Below are positions 1-9,813 of a stretch of 64,000 nucleotides of DNA, piece by piece. Numbering within the stretch: position 1 is the stretch's first letter; each line of letters opens with the position of its first letter. Source of the DNA: Dipteronia dyeriana (lineage: Eukaryota; Streptophyta; Magnoliopsida; Sapindales; Sapindaceae); the NCBI GenBank assembly GCA_032871835.1, contig CM065301.1, positions 33,860,405 through 33,924,404 of the forward strand, given 5' to 3'. The notes beneath the pieces are model-generated. The model saw only the letters and a program-made list of their open reading frames with translations, ran no database searches and was not told the origin of the DNA. A program made the translations under genes and the position numbers.

Positions 1-793
1 TTGCAACATGGTAGGACACATAAGACCTAGATTTTTTGAATACATTCATAAATGTAGAATTGCCAATGATTTGCATGATATGTCTTTGAATGGTCCTAGG
101 AAATCATCCTTATATGGATCTAGAATTAGACCTAAGAAGACCTTCGAAAAGCATGTTGAGAATAAATGTGTTGATGAGTTGTTTGTTAAATCTTATGTTG
201 TGCCTCGTTCTACTATCCATAAGAAAGTTGATAATGCTTTGTTTGATTTGCTTGAAAATGTGACTAATGAAGTCAATGTACCTAAAAACAAGTCAAAGCA
301 TGTTAATAAAAGTAGGAATGAGAAACTTGTCAAGAAAGTTTGGGTTAAGAAAAACACAATACAATGTTTGGTTGCACAATATGCTTTAAGAGCTAATTCA
401 TCCTATGGTTGGTACCTAGATAGCGGTTGCTCTAGGAATATGACCGGTAACAAGGAATTCTTTAAGAATCTTGCTATGAATGATTGTGGATAGGTTACAT
501 TTGGTGATGTCACTAAAAAGCAAGTTCTAGGCAAGGGAACAATTTGTATCCCCAGATTGCCTAAACTTTGTGAAACCTTGTATGTAGATGGTCTACAAAC
601 TAATCTAATAAGCATCACTCACTTGTGTGAAAATTTTAAAGAAGTTAGCTTTAACAAGGATGTGTGCACAATAATCAATAAAAAGGTCAAAATTGTTTTG
701 AAAGTCAAAAGGTCTTCGGACAATTGCTATTGTTTAGAGGTTGATCCACTAACATGTAATATGGCACATGAGTGCAACAAGCTTGAATTATGG
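1..793 (+). pseudogene. Sirevirus-type copia gag C-terminus and protease fragment
   Basis: One reading frame runs in from the window edge. It opens with the end of a CCHC zinc knuckle (C-N-x-x-G-H), whose last Cys is replaced by Phe. A Lys-rich linker and a WVKKN motif follow, then the copia aspartic protease motif WYLDSGCSRNMTG near 409-453. After an in-frame TAG at 491-493 the same frame continues through protease sequence (VTFGD, GKGTICIP) to the start of the GAG-pre-integrase region. It stops abruptly at 793, where an inverted LTR begins. The knuckle (GHIRPR) matches the second knuckle of element A (GHIKPRC, about 14330). This is therefore the Sirevirus-like lineage, and this copy once had the pol region that element A lacks. 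The catalytic Asp of DSG is intact, but the gene is dead because of the stop and the truncation. Confidence 0.85.
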
Positions 794-2632
794 TGAAATT
801 CCCTTTATCTTTATAGTGCGAATATACCTAGAGGGGGGGGGGGGGGGGGGGGGGGGGGTTGAATAGGTATATGCTCCAATTTTTATCTTCTTATAAAAAC
901 AATGCAATTCTAACAATGCGTAATGAAAATTGCAAACAAAGACACACAATATTTACGTGGTAAAACCTCCAAAGAGGAAACATCCACGGGTTGATACCAC
1001 AACCACCGGCAAAAGCAAATCTACTATTTCAAATAGAGTTACACACTCAAGCAATCACACATGCTCTACAAGCTCTCACTCTCACTCTATCTTGAACCTA
1101 GTGATCTACTAAGCTGACTTCCTATCCAAGACTCCCTATCTCTAGGAAGATTTCTTGCTCACCTATCCGGATCCTCCTTATCCTAGGCAAGACTTCTTTC
1201 TCGACTATCCTAGTCCTCCCGACTCTAGTCAAGACTTCCTTGCTCAACAATTCGCGGTTTCACACCTCTTGTCAAGACTTTTTCCTGCTTAGCTATCCAA
1301 GACCTCCCAACTCTAGCTAAGACTTACAATTGCTCAAATAAAAGAATCACTCTAAATATGAGACTTTCAACATCTTCACAAGGCATCTAAGTGATCATGA
1401 ATGCAAAATGGAAACAAGCACTCAACATAGAAAATGATGATCAACAAATTCTATGGCATGCAACTAGATGACTAGATTATGCTTTCAAAGATCAATCACA
1501 AATGCATCTAGACAACTTAAGCATGTTATCAACTAAGAACACGGATATAAAAATATAGACATCAAGTGAAACAAAAACTAGTTCTTAGAAAATGAAATTA
1601 GATCTAGAAACAATCAATCAAGCATAAGAACAAAGGATTTCTAGAAACAATTTCATGTTTATCAAGATTAGCACAAATCATTCAATATATCACAAATCTA
1701 GCTAAACTTGAAAATTAAATCAACAAACCACAAAATGATATCAAAATCATCCTAGTCATGCTTCTTAATCAAATAACATCAATCAATAAGAAGATCTAAG
1801 AAGAAAACTAAGAAGAAGATGATTTTACCAACAAGGATAAAAATCACGAACTGAAGATCTGATCAAAACAAAATTTCTAGACATCCTTTGGTTCTGTAAA
1901 TGCTTGGGGTTTGTAGAAATCTTCAAGACACTCAAAATCTGTCTTTGAATCAAGTGATTATGAGTAGAAATGAAGAAGTTATCATAAAAACAAAAATCAA
2001 AATGTTGAGAGAAAAATTCTGCACTTGTTCTTCAATTTCTCAACGTTTTCTTATCTTATGAAATGAGAGGGAATGAGAGGTTTTAAAGAGAGAAAACCCA
2101 AAAGACATTTTTTCCCTTCTTCCTTAGTGTCTCCCCGAGATGGCCACGCGCCATCTCGGGATGGTGCTTGGTGATGGCTTAAGGCATAGCACCTCACCCT
2201 TTGCGCTCTCCTCTTATTCTTCTACCGTTCTTTGGCCTCCGAACTCCGAATTCAAATACATTTGAAGATTACCAACCGGGACTCCGTCACGAATATGGAC
2301 ATATAAGATACTCAACCCAAAAAATAATAATTTGACTCGATATATGAAGACGAAGAAAATGTATGCAACATGAGTTGAAAGTGTAGTATCTTTTGACTTA
2401 GAACTTGAAATCAATAGTATGAGTAACCGAAAAGACCGAAATCCAGTCATGAAAAATCTAAGACTAAAATCAAGTTCAAGATCCATGTTGTACAAACATA
2501 TAAACAAACAAACACATTTCACACAAGAATACAAACTACATAGAGATAGTCTCCAATCATGCATTTTCCAAAACATTCTACTTTCATACCAATGCATGAG
2601 CATTCAACTTCAAGTGTGTGAAAGTGTTATAC
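794..2632 (-). mobile_element. Inverted partial Sirevirus LTR
   Basis: The reverse complement of this stretch matches the + strand LTR at about 5820-7663 over nearly its whole length. Shared landmarks include the C-rich tract near the end (here poly-G), the gagcaagga-agtcttg minisatellite (about 1120-1330), the CCCGAGATGG palindrome (2134-2160) and the stretch coding MHDWRLSLCSL. The outer edge at 794 is the exact LTR terminus (TGAAATT on the + strand, i.e. an LTR ending in AATTTCA). The inner edge falls about 265 bp short of the LTR start. It is joined to + strand 3' internal sequence of a Sirevirus. It is best read as an LTR left by a minus-strand insertion into pol followed by a deletion. 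Autointegration is an alternative. Confidence 0.8.
833..858. repeat. 26-bp poly-G tract at an LTR end
   Basis: This is an uninterrupted run of 26 G. The corresponding tract (as C) is 13 long in the LTR at 7611-7623 and 7 or fewer in the LTRs of element A (about 12520 and 20491). It is an expanded homopolymer in the conserved C-rich motif near the LTR 3' end. Its exact length may be affected by assembly error. Confidence 0.9.
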
Positions 2633-2895
2633 AAACTTCAACTTCTAAGTTGTGTAATATGTTTTTGTCTATTCCTTGCCAAAAAGGGGGATAAAGTGTT
2701 TTCCTCACCATGTTACTTACTTTTGATATAAAAGGGGAGACAATTCATTAAGGGGAAGAAATCTTGTCTTAAGGGGGAGAAGAACTCTTGTTTGCATGAG
2801 ATAAGAAGAGATAAAGGAATTTTTGTTTTGTTTCATATATTGTTTGTTTATCTCACCTATCTTCTTTGTAGAAGATTTCTTTTGGTTGTTCTTGT
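2633..2895 (+). mobile_element. Sirevirus 3' internal region with several polypurine tracts
   Basis: Non-coding sequence contains four purine tracts: 2681-2692 (AAAAAGGGGGAT, preceded by TTGCC), 2731-2740, 2751-2760 and 2771-2780. Repeated polypurine tracts before the 3' LTR are an established mark of Sireviruses, and the first copy closely resembles the known consensus. The region is interrupted at 2896 by a solo LTR and resumes at 5385. Confidence 0.7.
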
Positions 2896-5384
2896 TGTTA
2901 GGATTGTGCTCGATAGCAAGAGTGTAATATTGTAATTAAACAATCTTTTCATATGAATAAAGTGATTTCTAGTTTAACAAATCTTATAGCATTTATAGTT
3001 TAATTATTATAATTGTCAAAAGTAAATAATCATAAGGTCAAAAGACTATGAGAAAAGAAGAATTGTTCATACATCTAGATATGTATGAGGTAGAAACAAT
3101 TCTTTAGTTAGTCTTGAATAATATTAACAACTTAAGATAGAAGGTTGGGCGCCTTTATCTTGTTAAAGTTGTATATTCTTTTTCTAGCATTTGAGTGGGA
3201 TCAAATATGTTATAATGAGTCTAAAATCATCAAAGTGTGGTGTCTTTGGGCAAAAGAATCTAGTGCACTGGATGCATTGAATAGGATCAAAATGAAATAC
3301 TTTATCTAGAACCGTCAATGGATAAAAGTTTTCATTTGAAGAAAATCAGAGAGTCTATCTCAATCCTGAGATAAATGATGGACTTATGATTGCTAGTGTT
3401 ATCATTTGAGATATCAATGAGTACGATTATATAGCATAGTCTATCCTCGATAGTTTGGTGGTATTCATTTGTTAATCGATAGAGGACTTCATTTATAGAT
3501 ATGAACATCGTGGCTCCACTTATTGAATGAGAGTAGAACACCATCATATGGATGTTTTGAGGTATTGGATATTAATTCTTAACGTTAAGTTTTCAATAGT
3601 GTCTATTGAAATATGGCTTCTGGACAAGACAAAATATCCAATTCAAAATGTGGTCATATGAGTAAATATGGTAACTTGGAGAGCTATAGGCGGTCTATGA
3701 GCTCTTGGCGATTGACGGTATTCTTCACGAGGATACACTTTCTCCAATAAGGTTGTCTAGGGTACGAATGAGCAATATCAACTTATTCTATCTTTATTTA
3801 AGAGTTCAATTTTAGTTCTTTAGTGGAATGAACTAAAATTTAATAGATTGGACCTAAGTGAATCATTTGTTGATTGTGATTACGTTGTGTCTATTGGAGC
3901 TTAAATTTAGATTGCCCGCCAAGATCCCCAATCCACACGAACTTGCATGGATCACTTGATATATTCTACTGGACCAATTTAGGGGTCCATCTAGAATTGT
4001 AATAAGGCACGTGAATTTGTTTCTTTTTGTAAGAATAGGTCTAGTTCACATGTGGACTTTTTTTATTGAGGTCCATTGGATTTAATAAAATGAGAAAAAT
4101 AATATATGGCCTTTATACTATGTATGGGCGGCAATGGCTATGGATAATAGCTTTAATATATTATTTTTATTTTATTATTATTTAATTAAATGGAAATTAA
4201 TTAATTTGTTGATTAATTAATTATTTAATTAAAAGTCAAAATCTTTTCCTATTAGGAGATGGTCTCCTAAAACTATATTATTGTTGGTAGTATAGTTAAT
4301 GTTAAAGACTATATTTGATAAGTAGATAAATAAAAGGAGTTATTTATCTAATCAAATTAGGAAGTTTTTAATATGGTTACAAACACATTATTGAGTAGGA
4401 TTAGGAGTCTTAGTGTAGGAAAGAATTCTTTTTGGAAAAGGATTCTTGGTCACCAAGTAAAACTACTTAGTGGTAGAATTCTTATTTGAAAAGGATTCAT
4501 AACCACCAAGTTAATCTACCTAAGGATATGATTCTTGTCCATCATGTAATCTTTCTTAGGAAAGATTTAACACTCCTAATCTACTTCAAACAAGGGAAAT
4601 TCGGTCACCACATGTAATATAGGAAAGGATAGTTTTCTTTTTAGATAAGGATTCTAACTACCAAATAAATCTACCTAAGGAAAGGATTCTTGTCAACCAA
4701 GTGAATCCTTCTTAGGAAAGGGTTTATGAACCTATATATATGTGGATGATGAATTTGGCCAGCCCTAAGGAACATTAGAGAGGAATTTCGGCCAAGCCAT
4801 ATTTTTCTTAGTGAAGAATTCGGCTATCATAGAATTTTGAGGGAGAAAAATCTGATTTTACTCTAGACAAAATTCAATATTCTCCAAGCAATAGTGTGTG
4901 AATTCAGCCAAGTAGAGAAAAAAAAAGGGGAACGTTATTGTATTCGATAGTATACTAATATCCTTTACATCAAAAGGGTTTTGTGTACAACATCGAATCA
5001 AGGTTCACGCGAGTTAAAATCAAATTGATTGATAATTCACAAGTGATCGGACGTTCTTGTATTTTTTCTCTTGGAGGATATTTGTAACTAACAAAGAAAA
5101 GATATTTGATTTGTCTCTATCCTCAGGAATACAATTTAAAGAAAGGGAGCCCACACTCCTAGGTGATTCACGTTCGTGATTGGATTGGAAGATCTAGCGG
5201 AATTAATTCGGCGCTTGTTCAATCGTCACGCGTAAAAGGTACGATACTTCTATATACATCAATTAATCTAGGGTTAAGGTTCTCGTTGCATAAAAGGGAA
5301 TTTTTTTTATTTATAAGCAAACCCTAATCTCATATTTTCTCACGCTTCCGCTGCGTTTCTAAACCGTTTTTTCCCTACACTTGT
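2891..5384 (+). mobile_element. Family B copia solo LTR with TSD CTTGT
   Basis: The LTR spans 2896-5379 (2484 bp). It begins TGTTAGGATTGTGCTC and ends TTCCCTACA. The 5 bp on each side are identical (CTTGT at 2891-2895 and 5380-5384), so this is a clean solo LTR left by LTR-LTR recombination. It is homologous to the LTRs at 22692-24899, to the split LTR 29931-31591 / 43417-44020, and to the partial one at 45069-47101. A TATA-like stretch (CCTATATATATG) lies near 4732. On the strand opposite to transcription there is a 71-codon open frame (3332-3547) that is also open in the other family B LTRs. Confidence 0.93.
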
Positions 5385-5555
5385 CTCACAGGTGCTTTGA
5401 ATGTGTGAAGATATTCTTGAAGATTCTTGAAGACATATTAGTCTAGGAATATCTCCTTGTAATGTGAGGATGTGAGAATGCAATCAACATTGATTATGAG
5501 TGATCATTGTATGGTGAGGTAGAGGTTTTGTCATGGAATAGACAAATGGGGAGAT
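5385..5555 (+). mobile_element. End of Sirevirus internal region and final polypurine tract
   Basis: This resumes the internal sequence interrupted by the solo LTR. It resembles 17700-17881 of element A (GTAATGTGAGG near 5459, and a tract just before the LTR). The final polypurine tract AAATGGGGAGAT at 5544-5555 directly abuts the 3' LTR, as it does in element A. Confidence 0.75.
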
Positions 5556-7663
5556 TGTTAGGTTTTTGATTTGTGTTGGCTTGATTCCATAACAAAACTT
5601 CATTTCTTTGTAATGCTTAGTTGCTTAAGTGGTTCGTGATGATAAGAGCTTCAAGGAAGAAAAGCAACTTCTCATGATGCAAAGTTCGTCTTCAAGAGGA
5701 TTGGTACTATTCTTGGATGCTAAGGCATCGAGATTCTTCTTCCTCTTGTAAGGTGTAAGTGCACACACACACAATTCATACATTTGTGTCCCTACATCAT
5801 AGCACATCATTTGGTATAACACATTCACACACTTGAAGTTGAATGCTCATGCATTTGTATCAAAGTAACATGTTTTGGAAAATGCATGATTGGAGACTAT
5901 CTCTATGCAGTTTGCATTCTTGTGTGAAATGTGTTTATTTGTTTATATGTTTGTATAACATGGATCTTGAAATTTATTTTAGTCTTAGATTATTCATGAT
6001 TGAGTTCCGGTCATTTCGGTTACTCATACTATTGATTTCGAGTTCTAAGTCAAAAGATACATGTTGCATACATTGTCTTCGTCTTCATATATGGAGTCGA
6101 ATTCTTATTTTACAGGTTGAGTATCTTATATGTCCATGTCCAGGAGGGAGTCTTGGTAATCTTCAAACATATTCAAATTCGGAGTTCGGAGGCCAAAGAA
6201 CAGTCGAAGAAAGCGAGAGGAGTGCAAGGGAAGAGGTGCAATGGCACAAGCCATCACTTGGCACCTTCGCGAGATGGGGAGAGGCCATCTCAGCCCCAAA
6301 GCCTTGCTGCCCCGAGATGCCCATACGCCACCTCAGGGAGGCACTAAGGCATGAGGGTAAAATGGTCTTTTGGTTTTTTTCTCTTTAAAACCTCTCCTTC
6401 CCTCTCATTCATTAGAAGTTGAGAAAAACGAATTTGAAGAACAAGCACAGAATTTCTCTCAACATTTTGATTTTTGTTTTTGTGATAACTTCTTCATTTC
6501 TACTCCTAATCACTTGATTCAAAGACAGATTTTGAGTGTCTTAAAGATTTCTACAAACCCCAAGCATTTCCAGAACCAAAGGATGTCTAGAAATTTCGTT
6601 TTGATCAGATCTTCAGTTCGTGATTTTTATCCTTGTTGGTAAAATCATCTTCTTCTTAGTTTTCTTCTTAGATCTTCTTATTGATTGATGTTATTTGATT
6701 AAGAAGCATGACTAGGATGATTTTGATATCATTTTGTGGTTTGTTGATTTGATTTTCAAGTTTATCTAGATTTGTGATAAATTGAATGATTTGTGCTAAA
6801 CTTGATAAACATGAAATTACTTCTAGAAATCTTTTTCTCTTGTGCTTGATTGACTATTTCTAGATCTAGTTTCATTTTCTAAGAACTAGGTTGTGTTTAA
6901 ATTGGTGTCTATATATTCATATCTATGTTTTGAGTTAATGACATGCTTAGATTGTCTAGATACATTTGTGATTGCTCTTTGAAAGTATAATCTAGCTATC
7001 TAGTTGCATGTCCATAGAATTTGTTGATCATCATTTTCTATGTTGAGTGCTTGTTTGCGTTTTACATTCATGATCACTTAGATGCCTTTTGAAGTGGTAC
7101 AAAGTCTCATATCTTAGAGTGATTCTTTGAATAGAACAATTGGAAGTCTTAGCTAGAGTCAGGAGGACTTGGATAGCTAAGCAAGTGGAAGTATCGACAA
7201 GAGGTGTGAGACCTCAGATTGTTGAGCAAGGAAGTCTCAACTAGAGTCGGGAGGACTCGGATAGTTGAGCAAGAAGTCTTGCCTAGGGTCAAGAGGATCC
7301 AGAGAGGTGAGCAAGGAATCTTCCTGGAGACAGGAGGTCTTAGATAGGAAGTAGGCTTAGTAGATCACTAGGCTCCAGGGTAGAGTAAGAGTGACAGCTT
7401 GGAGAGCATGTGTTGATTGCTTGAGTTTGTAACTCTTATTTGAAATAGTGGATTTGCTTTCACCGGTGGTTGTGGTATCAACCTGTGGATGTTTCCTCTT
7501 CTGAAGTTTACCACGTAAATATTATTTGTCATTGTTTACAATTTTCATTAAGCATTATGAAAATTGCATTGTTTTAAAAGAAGACAAAAATTGGAGCATA
7601 TACCTATTCACCCCCCCCCCCCCTCTAGGTATATTCACACTATAAAAATAAAGGGAAATTTCA
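5556..7663 (+). mobile_element. Sirevirus 3' LTR (element A', 2108 bp)
   Basis: The LTR starts TGTTAGGTTTTTG directly after a polypurine tract and ends AAAGGGAAATTTCA. It shares its organisation with the LTRs of element A. It has a sense open frame beginning MLMHLYQSNMFWKMHDWRLS (5843-6388), a weak palindrome (about 6267-6294), imperfect 42-44-bp repeats around gagcaagga-agtcttg (7140-7345) and a poly-C tract (7611-7623) before CTCTAGG. It forms an inverted pair with 794-2632. The matching 5' LTR is not in the window, and the sequence after 7663 gives no matching target duplication. Confidence 0.88.
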
Positions 7664-7688
7664 ATATAGGCTTGTTTGATAATTAGGT

Positions 7689-8199
7689 TGTTAAATTTGC
7701 ATCTTAACATGTAATTAAGTATATAGTGTTTTGTTTTGTGCTTTATTGCATTTAGAATATTGTAATATATTCACTTAGACTTTTATTCTCTTAATAAAGT
7801 AAAAATATTGTGGCTTCTTGGTGATGTTACACAAGCAAATGAAGTCTTGGAACCAAGGGTTGATTGGCAATCATCGCCAAGTGCCACTATAAAAGGCATG
7901 TAGGTAGTTGTGGTGTGTTATGTTCCAAGAATGGTGTGACTAGAGGTCAACATAGGTTGTAAACATCATTATATATAGTGGATTTCTCTGGCTCAAGTGG
8001 CTAGCGTATTTAGTCCCGTTGTTTATCCCAGTCGGAGGGTTTTCACGTAAAAATCAAATGTTCTTAAATTCCTACACTCTACATAAATTTTATTGTTATT
8101 TGATTTGGATTTTTTGTATGTTAAACTTGACAAAACGAAAAGTTGGTAATTAATCAATTAACAACCCATTCACCCCCACTTTAGGTTGTTTTAGACCCA
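7689..8199 (+). mobile_element. Decayed LTR-like fragment
   Basis: It begins TGTTAAATTTGC, has a TATA-like CTATAAAAGGC near 7889 and a splice/leader-like stretch, and ends with CCCATTCACCCCCACTTTAGG...GACCCA. That ending resembles the C-rich end of the copia LTRs in this window. No target duplication or second copy was seen, so both boundaries are tentative. Confidence 0.4.
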
Positions 8200-8761
8200 T
8201 TCTATTTATTTTTATTTTGAAATATTAAGTATTAATGTTTAAAAAGTATTACAATATTTGGTAAGTTTAAAAGAAAAACCACATTATTTTTTTGCTGACA
8301 AGCCAAAAGTTTGTATTAAATAGTTTTTTTTTAAATATATTATTAATTAGTTGTAACATTTTTTAAAATATTGTTGATTAGTTATCAATTAATATATATT
8401 ATAATATTTGGTAAGTTATTAATTTTAATAATTTTTAATGACTAAATAAGGTTGGTTCCATGGTAAAACCTTATACACTCGCACCATGTGCTTGGGGGTT
8501 CGAGTCATCCCTCTTCCTAAAAGAATCCAGATCTATGTAAAAGTGTAATATTTTTAAAAAATTGTAATAAATTTTAATTATATAATTGTTTTCATAAATA
8601 AACATTTTATAGGTAATAAAAAGACAATCACATAATTAATGGGGATAGTGAATAAATTCTCTCAACCAGTTTCATAATTGATTTATAACTATTAAGTATC
8701 TTTTTGGAGTATTACATTATTTGGTGAATTTGAAAGACAAGCCATAGTGTTTGTGTGTGTG

Positions 8762-8824
<63 letters not shown>

Positions 8825-8885
8825 CCAACAAGCCTTAAATTCGTATCAATAAGTTTTATTCTTTAATTATTGTTAATTAGTTGTA
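8200..8885. other. AT-rich intergenic stretch with SINE-like segment and (AT)n
   Basis: No coding potential was seen. At 8451-8507 a stretch resembles a tRNA-derived SINE head: a TGGTTCCATGG box-A-like block, then GGTTCGAGTCA resembling a pol III box B at 8497-8507. An AT dinucleotide tract of about 58 bp lies at 8765-8822. Everything else is low-complexity A/T. Confidence 0.45.
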
Positions 8886-9011
8886 ATATTTCAAACAAAA
8901 TAATGTTAGTTAGTTATCTCTATAATATACATGTATATATATATAAATATATATATATATATACATGTATATTATAGAGATAACTAACTAACATTATTTT
9001 GTTTGAAATAT
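8886..9011. repeat. 126-bp near-perfect AT-rich palindrome
   Basis: The left arm ATATTTCAAACAAAATAATG... reads back as ...CATTATTTTGTTTGAAATAT on the right, with the whole of each arm (about 60 bp) complementary around an ATATAT centre. It could be a foldback/MITE derivative or a hairpin generated by replication slippage. Arms this well matched suggest a young event. Confidence 0.85.
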
Positions 9012-9030
9012 ATATAATTTAATATTGGTT

Positions 9031-9381
9031 AGAGCATCTCCAATGTAAAAGTGTTCTGCATGCCAAAAATTGTTGGCATGACAACAATGTCAAGAAACTT
9101 GCATCCTCAGTGGCATAAAAATAGATTTGACTTACAATCAACTCAAGACTTAGTCTATAATGCTTCGGTTTAAACACAATTACTTTTAATGACGCGTCCA
9201 ATTTTTGTTTATTTCCTTACCAAAAGTAGAAAAAATTAATGTCTATTTGAATTACTTGCTGAGTTAATCTAAAAATTAGTTGTGCAACATGCCATCTGAA
9301 AGTAAACAATCATGTTGACATTGTCTAATTTTTTTTTTAACAGATCAGCGTGATATTGAATACGCATAGCTACATTGGATA
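9031..9381. mobile_element. Possible MITE interrupted at its right end by the family C array
   Basis: The left end AGAGCATCTCCAATGTA resembles a common MITE terminus in plants. At the right, TACATTGGATA is close to its reverse complement (nine bases TCCAATGTA match exactly). No transposase is present. The family C LTR begins immediately after GGATA. The call rests on the short terminal inverted repeats alone. Confidence 0.3.
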
Positions 9382-9813
9382 TGTTAAGATTTGACTCGTA
9401 TTCTAAAGTAAACCCAATGTGAACCAAATGAGACTTAACATATGTTAAACTTCCTACAGACGTGGGAAATTGTTTGGAAGTTGAAGATGGTGTTTAAGGA
9501 AGGTTTGAAGACTAAAGAAGAACTGATGAAATGAATTCCAGAAGGAACCGTAGCATGGATCGTGGTACGGACAAGGCACACAGACCGCGACAGAGGGAGT
9601 GATCGATTCTAAGAGATCAAGCGCAATGTAGACCACGGTGGAGGCAAAGACACCAATCACTATATTCTGACCGGTGGACAATAGTTGTTTTATACGGTGT
9701 AGGGCATGGGTGGACAACCGTGACCCAGATCGTAGTAGTAACAGATTTTTCCCATATCATGATGGTTGCACGAACATAAGAAAAACTCGCATCTGGAAGA
9801 TCTTGTGTTTATC
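9382..9813 (+). mobile_element. Family C LTR1, first part
   Basis: It begins TGTTAAGATTTGACTCG and aligns with the starts of LTR2 (21929), LTR3 (47102) and LTR4 (48934). It is cut at 9813 by element A and resumes after the TTATC duplication at 20544. Confidence 0.85.

Noticed and set aside
5625..6642. Several short ORFs at the edges of the A' LTR besides the one starting MLMH
   Set aside because: They overlap one another in different frames and are not kept in sister LTRs.
8497..8507. Possible tRNA gene
   Set aside because: Only box-like motifs are present. No cloverleaf or acceptor stem could be formed.
9454..9717. Minus-strand ORF in family C LTR1, with similar ones at 21991-22227, 49026-49232 and + strand 53660-53884
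   Set aside because: They occur opposite to LTR transcription and vary in length and ends. The shared residues follow from DNA similarity. I saw no known domain, so they were not called as genes.
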